From Bathymodiolus brooksi (taxonomy: Eukaryota; Mollusca; Bivalvia; Mytilida; Modiolidae): a DNA stretch of 64,000 nucleotides. The stretch covers positions 73,785,668 through 73,849,667 of the forward strand of contig OY804576.1 in assembly GCA_963680875.1 (NCBI GenBank). Reading direction: 5' to 3'. A program made the translations under genes and the position numbers. Shown here in pieces: positions 24,670 through 37,275 of this stretch (its first letter is position 1; each line of letters opens with the position of its first letter). The notes under the pieces were generated by a model. It was given only the letters and a program-made list of their open reading frames with translations. It was not told the DNA's origin and did no database searches.

Positions 24670-24872
24670 ATAACCGCATCGGTGGTGTTTTAGCGTGCTT
24701 GCCTCTAATATGGTAGATCGTGGGTTCGAGCCCATGTCGAATCAAACCAAAGATTATAAAATTGGTATGTGTTGCTTCTCCACTAAGCACTACCTGACGA
24801 CTGTTGTTTCAGTCAGCTAGCACTATGAAAATCGCACAAAGCTGTTAGTCTAGTGCAAAGCGGACATCATCA
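24670..24872 (+). mobile_element. SINE family 2, internally deleted
   Basis: The tRNA-like head (GATCGTGGGTTCGAGCCC) is joined to the 3' part after a body deletion; the end is replaced by a LINE fragment. Confidence 0.78.
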
Positions 24873-24875
24873 TCT

Positions 24876-25158
24876 GTAGCTTGTTCTTGAAGACAGGCGT
24901 AAAGATGCTCTACTTGTCATGATGTATAATAAAAAAAACTTAGTTATTATTAAAACAGACAGACTTGAGCCACACTTGAGACAATCGAGGAACATGCACT
25001 CTTCGTCTTTCATTATCCCTTCTTGTAAGACTCGACAAAGACAAGAATCGTATTTCACTCGTATGATATTTGATTGGAACCGGCTGTCACAGCCCATAGT
25101 TATGCGTCGCTCGATTGAAGCATTCAAAGATGTTACGGGCTCTTCTATGAAATACTAA
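24876..25158 (+). pseudogene. LINE RT C-terminal remnant
   Basis: The translation from 24876 reads LEDRRKDALLVMMYN and continues through TRQRQESYFTRMIFDWNRL to SIEAFK. These match the last 90 or so residues of Jockey-like RTs (LQDRR..., then FFPR-IRDWN-LP, then SLEAFK). The frame ends at TAA 25156-25158. The fragment begins directly at the end of a truncated SINE (24670-24872). It has no catalytic region. Confidence 0.8.
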
Positions 25159-25159
25159 T

Positions 25160-26748
25160 TTATGAAACCTATAAATAGTGTTAACCTGTTTCAATTGTCA
25201 TGTTCAACCTCTGGTCACATAATGCTTAACCTGTTGAAGTCTGTAGGTATTTGGTAGAGGTAGACGTTCTCGCAATTATCACTCACACTTACTCTAAAGT
25301 GTATTGAGTTTTTTTTACTACAATTTGAGTGATTTAGACTTGCGAGTCTCGTTAATTCTTTTTTAAGAATCTACAGTTGGGGTGTGTTCTACATAACGTA
25401 ATATTTAACAATAATAATAAAATAATCAGTGCTTTGGTAAGTTGAAGTATTTACTTTACATTTCGTTTTGACAAATATACGGACTTTAAATTAATATGTG
25501 TCATAAGGAGATTTAGGCATGTTAAATTCAGAACCGATATTTTTAAATGTCTATGTCATACCCGTGACCATTACACAGTATGTTCTGGTATTAAATAACC
25601 AACGCCTAATAATTATTAAGTGCTTCTAGGTCTTTTTTTCTCCATAGATACCATGCAGGGGGGAAATAAAGGATTGTCCAACTTACAATTGAGAGAAGAA
25701 ATACATTTTTGTAATCTGGCAACCTTGATCCATTATTATTGTCAAATGTCCTATTTTTATACTGTAGTTTAGTTTGACATGATTTTTTGTTGTTGAGAAT
25801 GAGAATTGTCAAATGGTCAGATAAATAAGAAAAACAAACGCTAAAAATTCTCATTCTCTAAGAAATTTTTATTTTCGCTCTATGGTTTAGAACTAGAGGA
25901 ATAAAATGAAAAGATATATGTAGCCTTAAAATATTAATGAATAATGAAGTTATCATCATTCCATCAGAGTACACCATTTTTTCATTAGCAACTCATTAAA
26001 CTGTCGTACAACTTTGCTGCAATCCAAACCAGGACAATGCGTTTGTTCATGAATGAGGTGGGCTTGCACGACCTAATCCATAAATATGAGTTGGATTACC
26101 ATTTGATTCCGTAAATTTTTAGTACTGATGAGCATTGCAAGTCTGTGCACCAGTATTAGTTCCGCTTCCATTTCTAATGTAAACATCGTCTGCTACAGCA
26201 AGTTCCCACCTACCCAATAGCGTATTCGTCACTGACATTTCGCCCCAATTTTTGAATTTCAAGCCCTACATACATGATACTCATTATCTATTGTATAACA
26301 CTGTTTTTATATTGATTTTATAGTTTTATAATTTATTGTGTAAAAACTGTATATAATGCAGGACCACATTGTAAATAAGGGTAATAACAAAATTACCGAA
26401 CTCCGAATAATCTTACAAAGGGAAAGTCAAAACTCATAAGTATATAAACAGACAAAATCAGTCAACAACCGGAAAACTGTGAAAACCGCAATGACCCTGA
26501 CTTGGTACAGGCATTTCTAAAGAAATGGTGGGTTGAATCAGATTTTAAAGCGCCAAAACTCCCCCTTTCATTACGGCTCAAAGTTTCCGGCTGTCACTAT
26601 AACAGTATTTATAACAATACTTGAACAAAACAGGTAAAACAGTTGTCAAAAGCAGCACCAAACTCAGTGAAGTAAATGTCAAAAATACTTTTACTTGTAA
26701 ACTAGTTTGTATAACTAATTGTGCTATTCATCCTGTTGAAATAAAAGA

Positions 26749-26750
<2 letters not shown>
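25160..26750. other. AT-rich, nothing firm
   Basis: A LINE-tail-like block (GCAGGACCACATTGTAAATA) at about 26360 is the only hint. Confidence 0.45.

Positions 26751-26781
<31 letters not shown>
26751..26781. repeat. (ATT)n microsatellite
   Basis: About ten ATT units. Confidence 0.9.
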
Positions 26782-26782
<1 letters not shown>

Positions 26783-27471
26783 CAGGCAGTGATGAGCAGA
26801 CTTATAAAACATGCCAACATCAACAACAAAAAGGTAGGGTATATACATTGTTTCCATTCGTTTTATGTTATTTGAATTTTTTTACATCGATGAAAAGAAG
26901 AATGATTTATCTTTCTTTTGATACCAAATTTACATAGAGAAACATGTTTCACAATGTAGTCGCCCTCGCAGACTTATAATACGACACTGACTGTACTTAG
27001 TTAAATAAATATACCTGTATCTCTTTTAATGTCTAAATATCAGGAGTTAAAATAACATATAACTGTAAGTGACTGGTGGTTGTCTGTGATCTTATAAGTA
27101 CAATCTTACATTCTTTGCTATCTGACAACAATGTTCTTACAATGTGACAACAAATTTAATCTGTTGGGAAAATGAGTGTATAAGTCACCTGCGACATAAT
27201 CTGTCACCTTTCTGATTACATTTTCTGATGGGACACAGATCAAAATGATCAACAAGACCTTCCAAAGAGATTGTTATATAAATTTAAAGAGTGTGCATAG
27301 TCGGCATCGAGTAAGAAAGCGGAACGCGAATAATGTCTTCTGGTTTTCCACTTTCAACCTTTTGCTTTTAAAATATCATATTTTCATTCCCGTCTTTGTG
27401 TCTTTCCTCTTTGTTGTATGACAGTTACGTCTTTTGCGTTTTTAAAATAGCTGAAGGGGACATATAACTTC

Positions 27472-27806
27472 TTATTACATACTTAGTTCAAATAAAGGCA
27501 TTTGTGTATGACCAATATGACCGGAAGTAAACTGTCCATATTTTCACACCACGGGAAAATAACCGGTTATTGAATTACTACAAGATCATTTCCATATCGA
27601 GGCCCATATTGGCCCGGGCCAATATGGGCCTCGACTTCGTCTCAGGCCAATATGGGTGTCTCTTTTCTAGATGTCAGAAGTATGTAATAAATAGTTTAAT
27701 ACATGGGCATTTCCATATTGGCCTGGTTATCACCCCTCGACCCATATTGGGGTCTCGGGATGATAACCAGGCCAATATGGAATTGCCCATGTATTAGTCT
27801 GTATTT
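27472..27806. mobile_element. Dispersed hairpin element, copy 2
   Basis: It is the same element as 11704-12031, in the same orientation, with small differences, including an extra ACCAATATG after TTGTGTATG. The hairpin arms are 27698-27736 and 27757-27795 with two mismatches, so the arms have drifted more than in copy 1. Confidence 0.75.
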
Positions 27807-28083
27807 GTTAGGATGCAAAATGTTTGCACATTGTACAGTATATTCACGATTAAAATAAGTAGTTAGTCCAGGAATATGTTTGATTTCATCGTCGGTAATC
27901 TACGACTGGTCACACTCCTATACTCTCCACTTATCACCCATTGGTCAATTCACATGAACACCGACGTTTAGAGTTTGGTGCGTAACTGATCTGTAACAAA
28001 ATGACATCACTAATGGCATCACTCAAATTTTCACATTAGATGAAATATCAGATTATGAAAGATACGAAATAGCATTGATCATT

Positions 28084-28203
28084 GATAACCCATGGGCAAT
28101 TGTCACCCGGTCTGATAACCGATGGGCAATTGTGACCCGGTCTGATAACCCATGGGCAATTGTGACCCGGTTTGATAACCCATGGGCAATTGTGACCCGG
28201 TCA
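28084..28203. repeat. 30-bp tandem repeat, 4 copies
   Basis: Units start at 28084, 28114, 28144 and 28174 with GATAACCCATGGGCAATTGT and GACCCGGTC; each has an internal palindromic CCATGG (one unit changed to CGATGG). Confidence 0.92.
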
Positions 28204-28838
28204 TTTCTTAATATCATTTTAATTTGCAAGGTTTTGCATTTTTTGTGAACTAATATGCTGCAAATGAGTGGGTCGGGACCAATTAAAATGTTTTAAAATG
28301 ACTCATGAATAATTCATGATTGCGAGGATGTCTCTTGTCAGTTGAAACATGGGTGATGATTAGAGTATCGGAGCGTCTTTAATAATGGCTTCGATTTGAA
28401 TACCCATTCAACTAAAGCCAATCTTTTTAAAAATATTTATTGGAACGGGAAAAAATATTTTTACAATGTATATGAATTCAGTCAAGCGACGAGAAGCCAA
28501 AATGTATGACTTTAATGTACCAACCGAACACACACTTGTATTGCATATCATTGGAAAGGTTAATTATAAACAGGTCGTCAACTAATAATATAGTCCGATT
28601 TTTAAGAGGTCACTCCTCTAATGTTGTCTTTGAAAATTGTATTGAACAAATTCAGTTTGAAATGCAACAGGAATAGTAAGTTCAATCAAGCAAAAAGAAA
28701 GATGGTATTGACAAGTAGACTTTGCTTCAAAGTTGACTACTGTTATGTCTTACTATATGGCTTTGTGTACTATCTTTACAATGATGTCTGAGACCATCAG
28801 ATCTCTATAATAGAACAATATTATACATAAGTCAACCT

Positions 28839-28919
28839 TAGATACGATAACGTAACCCTCAGTCCGCTTGTGCTCGCTGGAGGAGCACAATCGGACTGAG
28901 GGTTACGTTATCGTATCTA
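28839..28919. mobile_element. 81-bp palindromic insertion with a 10-bp target duplication
   Basis: The element is almost wholly self-complementary. The arms begin TAGATACGATAACGTAACCC and pair perfectly for about 28 bp, then after one mismatch for 8 more, leaving a loop of some 7 nt near GCTGGAG. AAGTCAACCT occurs immediately on both sides (28829-28838 and 28920-28929), which shows it arrived as an insertion. A 9-11 bp duplication fits Mutator-like elements, but superfamily is not proven. Confidence 0.82.
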
Positions 28920-28929
28920 AAGTCAACCT

Positions 28930-30418
28930 CTGTTCCACGAGAATTAAATATATTACATGTATGTATAAAGTTCAAGATTCGAGTGTTCTTTATAACAACG
29001 CTGCTCACCCAGTAAGCATGCGAGGGTTGGTATTTAACTCACATGTAGAAAACACTTACATGACCGCATCATTTCACTAAGAGGGAGGGTTTGGGTCCCA
29101 TAAAGTAAACTTAACCCCACCACTTGTTATTTCAATGTCCGTACCAAGCCAGAAAAGTGAGCAATCGTGTATATCTCTGCTAGTGGTATCCATATTGCCT
29201 CTTTTCTGCCATTTTGGAATTATTCCAACAGTGTGGTGTTTTTCATTTTATTGTTTTCAAAAGCTAATTTTATTTACACCGGGATATTGACCGGTTTGAA
29301 CGTGTCTGATTTGCAGACAGTATCTTTTTATTTTAATGAATGTTTTGGCTATTTTTTGTACCATTACTTTCTGGCTCTACAAACGACTGTTGGATGTCAA
29401 CCGATGTATTTATCATACAGTTTCTACTTTAACATCGATGAAATTTGATTCATAAGTTAAGAATAAACCACTCAACTGGTTTTTTTTTTATATCAGCTGT
29501 TTAAGAAAAGGTGTTATGGTATTATGTTCTTATAACTTGTAAACATATGAGAAATTACAAAACATTCAAATTATTGAATATACGCAATCGTATCTTGAAA
29601 TCGGATAAAAATGCAGTTTCTGGTGCTCGGCATACATGTACGTTGCATTAATAAATGATAGATTTGTGTTTGATTTAACAGATTATGTACAAACAATGAA
29701 TAAACGATCTTTAAATCTAAGGCAACGGACCAGGTTTTACAAAGCATGTATTTCTTTTTAATGGGGTTATTGCAACGAAAACATCAGTTTGAAACAAAAG
29801 TGACCATACGACTTGATGATGACCTGTCTAAAATTGAAGAATAGATATTAAGCTTTCATTTAATACAACTTTTAACCGTGTGTTTACATTGGTTTATGAG
29901 AATAAAGATATAGGATGTTAGGTGGGTGCATTAAACTCCTTAATGAGGCGCTTTTTTTAACGTGGCAGAAATAACGATGAAAATGTGAAAATAAAACTGG
30001 TGTCGCTGACCTTGTTATAAATATTTATTTGTTATTGCATGATCATTTATAAAAATAAACTTTAAACAATAATATTGTCAACAATTGTACAAATATCAAC
30101 AAAACGGACAACTGCCTCTCACCTCAAATCCTTGACCATAACAATGGCCATGACGAATATAGTTTGGGGTCATGCATCTTTCATGTCAATCTATTTTCTT
30201 CTAAAAAATTTGGTGACAGGATTTTTTGTAAGAATACAGATATAGCACCCCTTAAAATTAAGTGAAAACACATTATTATTAATAATGATAAAAAAAAAGA
30301 CTAAAATGTTCACATTCAAATTTCGCAAGCAAAATAAAACGGTTCCCCTCAACTATTTTTGCATGTCATTTTTTTAATTTTAAAATTACGATATACATTC
30401 AAGCATCTATATAAGATA
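28930..30418. other. AT-rich, nothing recognised
   Basis: The 93-codon plus frame at 29167-29448 is hydrophobic and has no recognisable motif. Confidence 0.5.
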
Positions 30419-30590
30419 AACCCCGCTCATGCGAGGTGCACTCGATACAACATTATAAGATCAAGTTTACCAATGACTTGCGACAGGTCGGTGGTTTTCT
30501 CCGGGTATTCCGGTTTTTTCCACTAACTGACTGCCACGATATAGCTTAATTATTTGTGGAAAGTGATCTTAAACACCATAAACCAAACAA
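30419..30590 (+). mobile_element. SINE family 1, head truncated
   Basis: It starts at the B-box and runs to a CATAAACCAAACAAAAC tail. Confidence 0.78.
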
Positions 30591-30861
30591 AACCCTCTAT
30601 ATTAGACAATATACAGGAAAACGTTTCCTAATGAGAAAATATTTATCTTAACATCTGCTTGACTTAAAATATTAAAATTAGCTATAGGTCAATGACACAT
30701 ATGCTATCGTGTTTTTAGGACTTTTGGCTTTCTTGCTACCAAGCCTTTCAAATTATTTGGAATTCCAACCTGTTGATCTTGTGCGTACCTGATGAAAGTT
30801 ATTCCAGAAACGCATCGTGTGTACTAACGTAGATATCTACGCTTTTATTCCAGTCAAATTT

Positions 30862-31556
30862 GATTTTTGAGTAACCAGTGGTTATCTGTCTCGATTGATT
30901 TTTGAGTAGCCAGTTGTTATCGTTCTTGATTGATTTTTGAGTAGCCAGTGGTTATCTGTCTCGATTTATTTTTGAGTAGAGAGTGGTTATCTATCTCAAT
31001 TGATTTTTGAGTAGCCAGTGGTTATCTCTCTATTTATTTTTGAGTAGTCAGTGGTTACCTGTATCGATTTATTTTTGAGTAGCCAGTTGTTATCTATATC
31101 GATTGATTTTTGAGTAGCCACTGGTTATCTGTCTCGATTGATTTTTTAATAGCCAGTGGTTACTTGTCTCGGTTTATTTTTGAGTAGCCAGTGGTTACCT
31201 GTCTCGATTAATTTTTGAGTAGCCAGTGGTTATCTGTCTCGATTGATTTTTGAGTAGCCACTGGTTATCTGTCTCGATTGATTTTTGATTAGACAGTGGT
31301 TATGTCTCGATTGACTTTTATGTTTAGACAGTGGTTATCTGTCTCGGTTGATTTTGAATAGCCAGTTGTTATCGTTCTTGAATGATTTTTGAGTAGCCAA
31401 GTGGTTATCTGTCTCGACTGATTTTTGAGTAGTCAGTGGTTATCTGTCTCGATTGATTTTTGAGTAGTCAGTGGTTATCTGTCTCGATTGATTTTTGAGT
31501 AGCCAGTGGTTATCTGTCTTGATTGATTTTTGAGTAGTCAGTGGTTATCTATCCCG
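30862..31556. repeat. 35-bp tandem repeat, about 20 copies
   Basis: The unit is 35 bp, containing GATTTTTGAGTAGCCAGTGG and TTATCTGTCTC. Copies vary by substitutions and small indels, so the array is older than the 55-bp one. No frame runs through it. Confidence 0.92.
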
Positions 31557-32184
31557 AGTTTCGGTTTACCACAAATACAACTAACCACAGATCAAATAGC
31601 ATACAATTGTATTTTCAAATACCGTTGTTTGTCAATATTATGTTTCTAGATGATATAAAAAATGACTTTTCGGGGCATAAACTTTCCTGTTTACTTATTT
31701 ATTCAAAATTATAATATAAGCTCCAGGTGAATAAAAATCATATTCAAACTGATTTTGGCAGTCCCAGAGTAACTCCTTTGATTATGTGAATGGTTTCAGA
31801 ACATTTATCTCAAGTTATATATATTCGGTCGACTTGAAATTACCACAGACATTTGTCTCAATCATCGTATCTTTATTATCTACACTTATATGTATTCTAG
31901 GTCTAGTGTGGATAGTATAGATACGTTGATCGAGACAAGTGCCTGTGGAAATTACTACGATACCTACAACTCTGCTTGTGTATCTATAATATCTTGTAAA
32001 ATTAACAATTATAAATTTTGGTTTGCTCTCTACATTTTGTATGTTATTTTCACAAACATATATATATATATACAAGAATGTTGTGGAAAAATCCGTTTTG
32101 TTCTTTTTTTCTTTTTTTTTTTTTTTTTAATAATTTCTTTTATATATATATATATATATAATAATAATAAATTTGCACTGTATA

Positions 32185-32368
32185 TGTCCTTACGGCGTGG
32201 GTTCGCGACGGCTTTGTATATTACAAAAAGGGTGCACTCGACTCGCAGCCGCAAGTGACAAAGTTTACTAGTTGCTTACCCATGGTCGGTGGTTCTCTCC
32301 GGGTACTCCGACTTCTTCCACCACTAAAGCTGGTCGCCATAACACAATAAATCAAATCAAATCAAATA
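32185..32368 (+). mobile_element. SINE family 1-related subfamily with (AAATC)n tail
   Basis: It shares GGTCGGTGGTTCTCTCCGGG with family 1 but has a different head (GGCGTGGGTTCGCGACGGC; GTGCACTCGACTCGCAGCCG) and tail. A second member is at 47663-47857. Confidence 0.68.
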
Positions 32369-33686
32369 TGTATATGTCCTATATGAGATCTGTCAATGCC
32401 ATGTGTTCCACCATTGTATGAATATTTATCTTTATAATTAATACAAAAAATTGGTATGTTGAAAAATAACAAGTTTATATGTATGAATTCAATAGAAACT
32501 AGTCTGATTTCGATTTTGAATTAATCTTGTGGAAAGGGGTAAATACTTTACTACACATTGGCTTCGAAACATTTGATAATGAAATTTTAAAAAATATACA
32601 TTGTTGTAGTTGTATGCAAGTTCATTTTTTTTTAACAAATTGAGATTTACCAGTAATGGTTGATTTTGTAGTTGTATGCAAGGTTTTTTTTTAGATTTTT
32701 TATTTAAAAATTATTTTTCTAACAAATTGAGATTTACCAGTTTTAGTCTATACATTCACAACACACTCTATATTCTATGATCATAACATTTCAAATGGTT
32801 TTACCACCACAAAATGTTATCAAAATACTCTGTTTTTGTTACTTTCGGGCATGATTTAATTGGTATTCTTATATTTCAATTGTACATACATGGTCAATTT
32901 GGCACATATAAAGGGGTCGTATAAATTTCTAGTCTATTATTATACAGTTTGCTTTTGTTACAATTTGGACCAAATTAAGCTGTCATTTAACTCCTTCTGG
33001 CTATTTCTTTGGTCACACTGTCATTAAACAACGCTACCTGTACAGTATTATGTACATTGTTTCACGTCATGCTATGCAGAGAAATTCATGGTCGTTCCTA
33101 TCTAAAGACCTAGATCGACCCATTAGACTTGGTTCGTTCCCACGATTCATTCAGCCTATGCCGACATTTTATAAAATAGGTATAAAAGGTAAGAAAAAAT
33201 GTTGGCATAGGTTGAATAGGGTAAATATTATATTAACACTATGCTACTGGACTAAAATAACAAGTGGTATATTTTGTTGCTTTGGGGTCCCTGTAAGATT
33301 ATTTAATAAATTGATGAATAAACTAAATGCATGTATATAAATCTTACTTATTATTAAAAAATATATATATATATATGTTACAGTAAATTTGTATAATCAG
33401 GAATTATGCATAATTACTGAATTTTCAGTAATTATGTATAATTACTAAACATGCTAGTGATTATATATAATCCCTGAAATTGACCAGTAAATATACATAA
33501 TTACTGAATTTTTTTTTTTAATTATTCTAAAAATTTACTGGTTTGATTTTAGGAAATTTGAATAATAATAATCATCTCTAGACTTGATCAGTCAATGTTA
33601 ATGCCATATATTAAAACATCGACATTGAATGTTAATCTTTTTAAAAACCTTAAAAGTGAGTAGATTGTGTTTGGTTTCAGGCACAC

Positions 33687-34244
33687 ATGTCTCTTGGATT
33701 GGAGCAAAACTATGCTCAAAAGTTACTGCAACTTGCAGAAGATAAATCTAAATGTAAGATATGGACCAGGAGCAAACATGATGAGATTGTGGACTTGATG
33801 ACAAAAGAGACATGCAAAGAAGACAAAACTCCTGCCAGTAAAGGTCTTGTTGTTAAACCTATTGTTAGCAAAGAATTTAATTCCCGTGGTCAAATGGATT
33901 TAATCGATATGCAATCGCTATCCTATAATGATTATAAGTACATCATGGTTTACCAAGATCATATGACAAAATGTGTTGTTAAACGAACACCATATAAGGT
34001 AATGTTTGGAGTAGCAGCGAAAGTTGGTCTGACCTCATCTTCCTTACCGGATGAAATAATTTCAAAAATCAGCACTGAAGATGATCTTAAAGATAGCACA
34101 AACACTGGATTTAGAAATGACTTTGACATTATTGAAATAACCGATGAGGTTTCTGGCACTGGAAACACAGACAGTGTAACATGTATTCACTGTCGTCAAA
34201 GAGCTCCGATCGAAAATGTTTGGTCAACATCCGGGATATTTTAA
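33687..34244 (+). pseudogene. Integrase of a Ginger/KRBA2-like transposon, internally deleted
   Basis: The 185-codon frame follows a good acceptor (TTGGTTTCAG, 33671-33680). It contains SKEFNSRGQMDLIDMQSL and YKYIMVYQDHMTKCVV, which correspond to the first beta strands and first catalytic Asp of a retroviral-type (rve) integrase core, as in the KRBA2/SCAND3-like proteins of animals. It then jumps to TPYKVMFGVAAKVGL, which in intact relatives lies after the catalytic Glu. The segment with the second Asp and the Glu of the DDE triad is therefore missing, probably by internal deletion. The end has CIHCRQRAP. Family recognition is from memory of motif order. Confidence 0.75.
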
Positions 34245-35326
34245 AGCGGTATTTTTAAAACAGACACGGATAAGTATCGTATGTATTTATAAATATAATG
34301 TGTATATAATGTTTTGAATTGTGATGCTTTATGATTGTTATTATTATTAATTTCATTTTTTGTCCAAATATCATTTATTTTTGCAGTGTAAAATTAGATT
34401 TTTCTATAAGTTATAAGGAATCCGGCTTCAAAATCATTACAATCAACTGAAATATCGCTATATCTTGCATTTACGAATGAATTAAATGTTGCCCAAAAAG
34501 AAAAAAATATTGATGAATGATTGATTTTACTTAAAAATACTATTTTGTTGATGAAAAGTCAATTAGTAACTAGTTATACCATAAAACATGATGTCAACAG
34601 ATGTTTTTGAAATCCGGCTTGGTCAAAATGTAAACATGTATACAAACCGGTTGGGTCATTTATAAATAACCGGGTTTGTCAGTATGTAAATACCACTGAT
34701 CTTATTGTTATTGAGCATTATATTGCAATTTAACAATAGTTATAATTAGGAAATATCTCAAAGGCGATAAATACTGATCCATAGTATGAATATTCGCCAT
34801 GCATGGCAGCTAATTTCAGCTACTTTGTACAATAAAAAAATCGTTGTTTCTATGTTAAATTGCTACTGTCGCGAACACTTGATTTTTTTAATGCTTTTTG
34901 TGGCACTGACATCACGGTTGGTGCTCAATACGCTACACTCACTTTAAGTAGCTGTCCAGCCCCATCAATTGAGTAGTGTGAGATTCTTTTTATAACGCAA
35001 TATTTTAATTTTATACTCGTTGATAACGAAGTAAGTCACTCTGTGGAAATAACTTCATGGATACGATATTTAAGTTTCTTCACAGTATAATGTTTACATT
35101 AACATTACAGATAAGCAAATTAACAAAGGCTGTAGTATTTAATTCCTTTCCGCACGGACGATTTTGGCAGTTTGTATACAAAAAAAATGTTAGGTGTACT
35201 CGATTAATGCAACGTTCGTTACAAGTTGTAATACGACAAAAGTTCGTTCTTTGGATGTCAGAGTCCCCCGCCCATCCACCAATATTAATGCCAAAAGAAT
35301 TTCAATCACTGGTATATATTTTGCAT

Positions 35327-35328
<2 letters not shown>

Positions 35329-35365
<37 letters not shown>
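35329..35365. repeat. Poly-G run of 37 bases
   Basis: An uninterrupted run of 37 G sits in otherwise AT-rich DNA inside the Ginger-like element. Its length may be inexact because of sequencing limits. Confidence 0.9.
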
Positions 35366-35366
<1 letters not shown>

Positions 35367-35546
35367 TAGAAATGACAGACTGAATGAATTTGTTATGTTG
35401 ATATACATTTATAATAAATGCTATGCGATCTTGTAACGAACGCACAACCCTACACTGTGTTGAGTCTTATTTATATTACATTATTTTAGTTAATAAAAAA
35501 ATATTTTCTGAGGAGTGAAACGAGGGAGAATGAAAAAAAGGCAATA

Positions 35547-35668
35547 TAGTATACATTGTCGAAAAAATAAAATTCATATATACAAGTTTTGACGAGTTTT
35601 TCTTACCTGTTTCGCAGCGAGTGGAAATGAATTATATATTTTCCGACAATGTACGTATATTGTATCTA
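35547..35668. repeat. Imperfect inverted repeat
   Basis: ATACATTGTCGAAAAAATAA and its near complement (ATTTTCCGACAATGTACGTAT) flank about 55 bp. It lies inside the long non-coding part of the Ginger-like element. Confidence 0.45.
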
Positions 35669-35805
35669 TCGCCCCAAAGAAACTGTCAAATTGTCTAAAA
35701 AGAGTAGAAACAAGCCTTGTTCTTATCATTTTTGATTGTATCCTCTGTGAAGTCCGCGCTTATAAGTTTATTAGCTTATAAGCATAAATCCTGTTACTGT
35801 TTCTA

Positions 35806-36032
35806 GGTGAGCTAACAACAGTCATTGGGTAGATATGTCGCTCCACTCAGACACATTATTCTGATTCCGAGCCAACCAGTCTTTTCTCTTTCTCCTTAAT
35901 GCTGCCTTCTTAGCGGAGAAGCGACAAATATCAATTTTATATTCTTTTGTTTGACAAGACCGCGGCTCGTACCCACAATCTATCGCACTCGAGGCGAGCA
36001 TGCTAACCATTACGCTACCGATGCGGTTCCCT
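35806..36032 (-). mobile_element. SINE family 2, tail truncated
   Basis: Body and tRNA-like head are present; it lies within the Ginger-like element, so it inserted later. Confidence 0.8.
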
Positions 36033-36950
36033 ATTTTTATTTAATTTTTATTAATTTTTTTAATCAAAATTTCTTATTGTCCTTCACTATATTATTTGAA
36101 AACAAAAATTAATCCAAAACAATAAGAGTTACTTGATATCTATATAAACAGTGAGAGTTCCTACTTTTGATCAAACACTCTTTGAATATTGCAATAATTC
36201 AACTGCATAGCAAATAAAGAAAAAGAATTATAAGTTCTATACAAAATCATGACCATTCTGTCGAAGGTGACTTGGTGAATGCCAATTCTGCACAAACCGT
36301 TTTGTATTTCTTCCTTTTAATGTTATACAAAACATCCACATGTAAAATATTTTGATTATGTGCTGTTGTTGTTTTTTTTCACAACTTTTATTCATTGAAG
36401 ACATTTTTTTGTTTTTCTTTCTTTTTATCAATTTGCAAGTCGAACATACCCTTGACAAGTGTTATAATGAACCTTAAATAAATTACAGAAAGGAAACATA
36501 ATTGTGATATTGAGCTGTTTTCGCTATTCTTTCAATTTTTTACATAGGCAAAACCGGTTCTACTAAAACACAATTTGTGCACCCAACCGGAAAGTAGTGG
36601 CTGACAGAGCCGGAACGAATGTACGTAAATAAGCAATGTGTTTTTTACTGTAGTAAGTCTAAAGCTATTCATGGTAGCACGCCAGTGCAAACTATCATGC
36701 ATATAAGCATTACAAAGGGTTTGTGTACTTTAATTACACATATAAACTACTTTTTATAGCTTTATTTGATGATTTCAATCTCATGGTTAGCATTTTTCAT
36801 TGTTTATGTCCATCATGTTATCTATATCTGAGTAATCGATGAAGATAACTACAGTAATATATAGGTAAAAACAAGCAAAAATAATCGACCGATAACGACA
36901 TCTTCTGGATTCAAGATATAATAATACTATATGATCATAATACTTACTTT

Positions 36951-37275
36951 TTGTCGTCGCCTGTATGTCAAACATGCCTAATTGACTTGTACCGGAAGAT
37001 GACAGATCAATTCCGACCGGAGCTCTTTGACTACAGTGGTATTGTGTGTCAGAAACCAGCTTCAAACGCTCATTCGTGTTCAAAATGTAGCAACACTGTA
37101 CATGTGATTTGTGGAAAAACAAATGAAGAAGGCTTCGGGAGATCAGTCATAGAGTTTTTGAAAATGTGGTTGTTGTGGTAAAAACAGATGTGAAACAAAT
37201 AGATGTGCATGCAGAAAGGCTGGACAAATGTGCAATAGTAGATGCCATCCAAATCTTGCTTGTAAAAATAAATGA
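36951..37275 (+). pseudogene. Cys-rich C-terminal part of the Ginger-like transposon protein
   Basis: The first frame reads CQKPASNAHSCSKCSNTVHV followed by ICGKTNEEGFG, a CX2C..HXXC zinc-binding block. The reading then shifts near 37150-37160 to a frame giving CCGKNRC, CACRKAGQMCNSRCHPNLAC and a TGA at 37273-37275. Both blocks, in this order, are typical of the C-terminal tails of KRBA2-like integrase proteins. The 2.7 kb between this and the integrase piece has no coding signal and contains a SINE and a poly-G run. The frameshift marks it as a pseudogene. Confidence 0.72.

Larger units (their letters stand above)
34245..36950. other. Non-coding interior of the Ginger-like element
   Basis: It holds the poly-G run, a SINE and an inverted repeat but no coding. 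It may be an intron or later insertions. Confidence 0.5.

Noticed and set aside
30862..31556. CRISPR-like regular repeats
   Set aside because: Units are contiguous with no spacers and the DNA is animal; these are minisatellites. The same holds for 14807-15836.
33050..33340. 96-codon frame as a gene
   Set aside because: Only its last 18 residues recur (37592-37645), as part of a repeat; the rest has no recognised motif and overlaps an inverted repeat at 33150-33216.
35057..35436. Gly- or Pro-rich proteins over the poly-G run
   Set aside because: They are homopolymer translation with no supporting motif.
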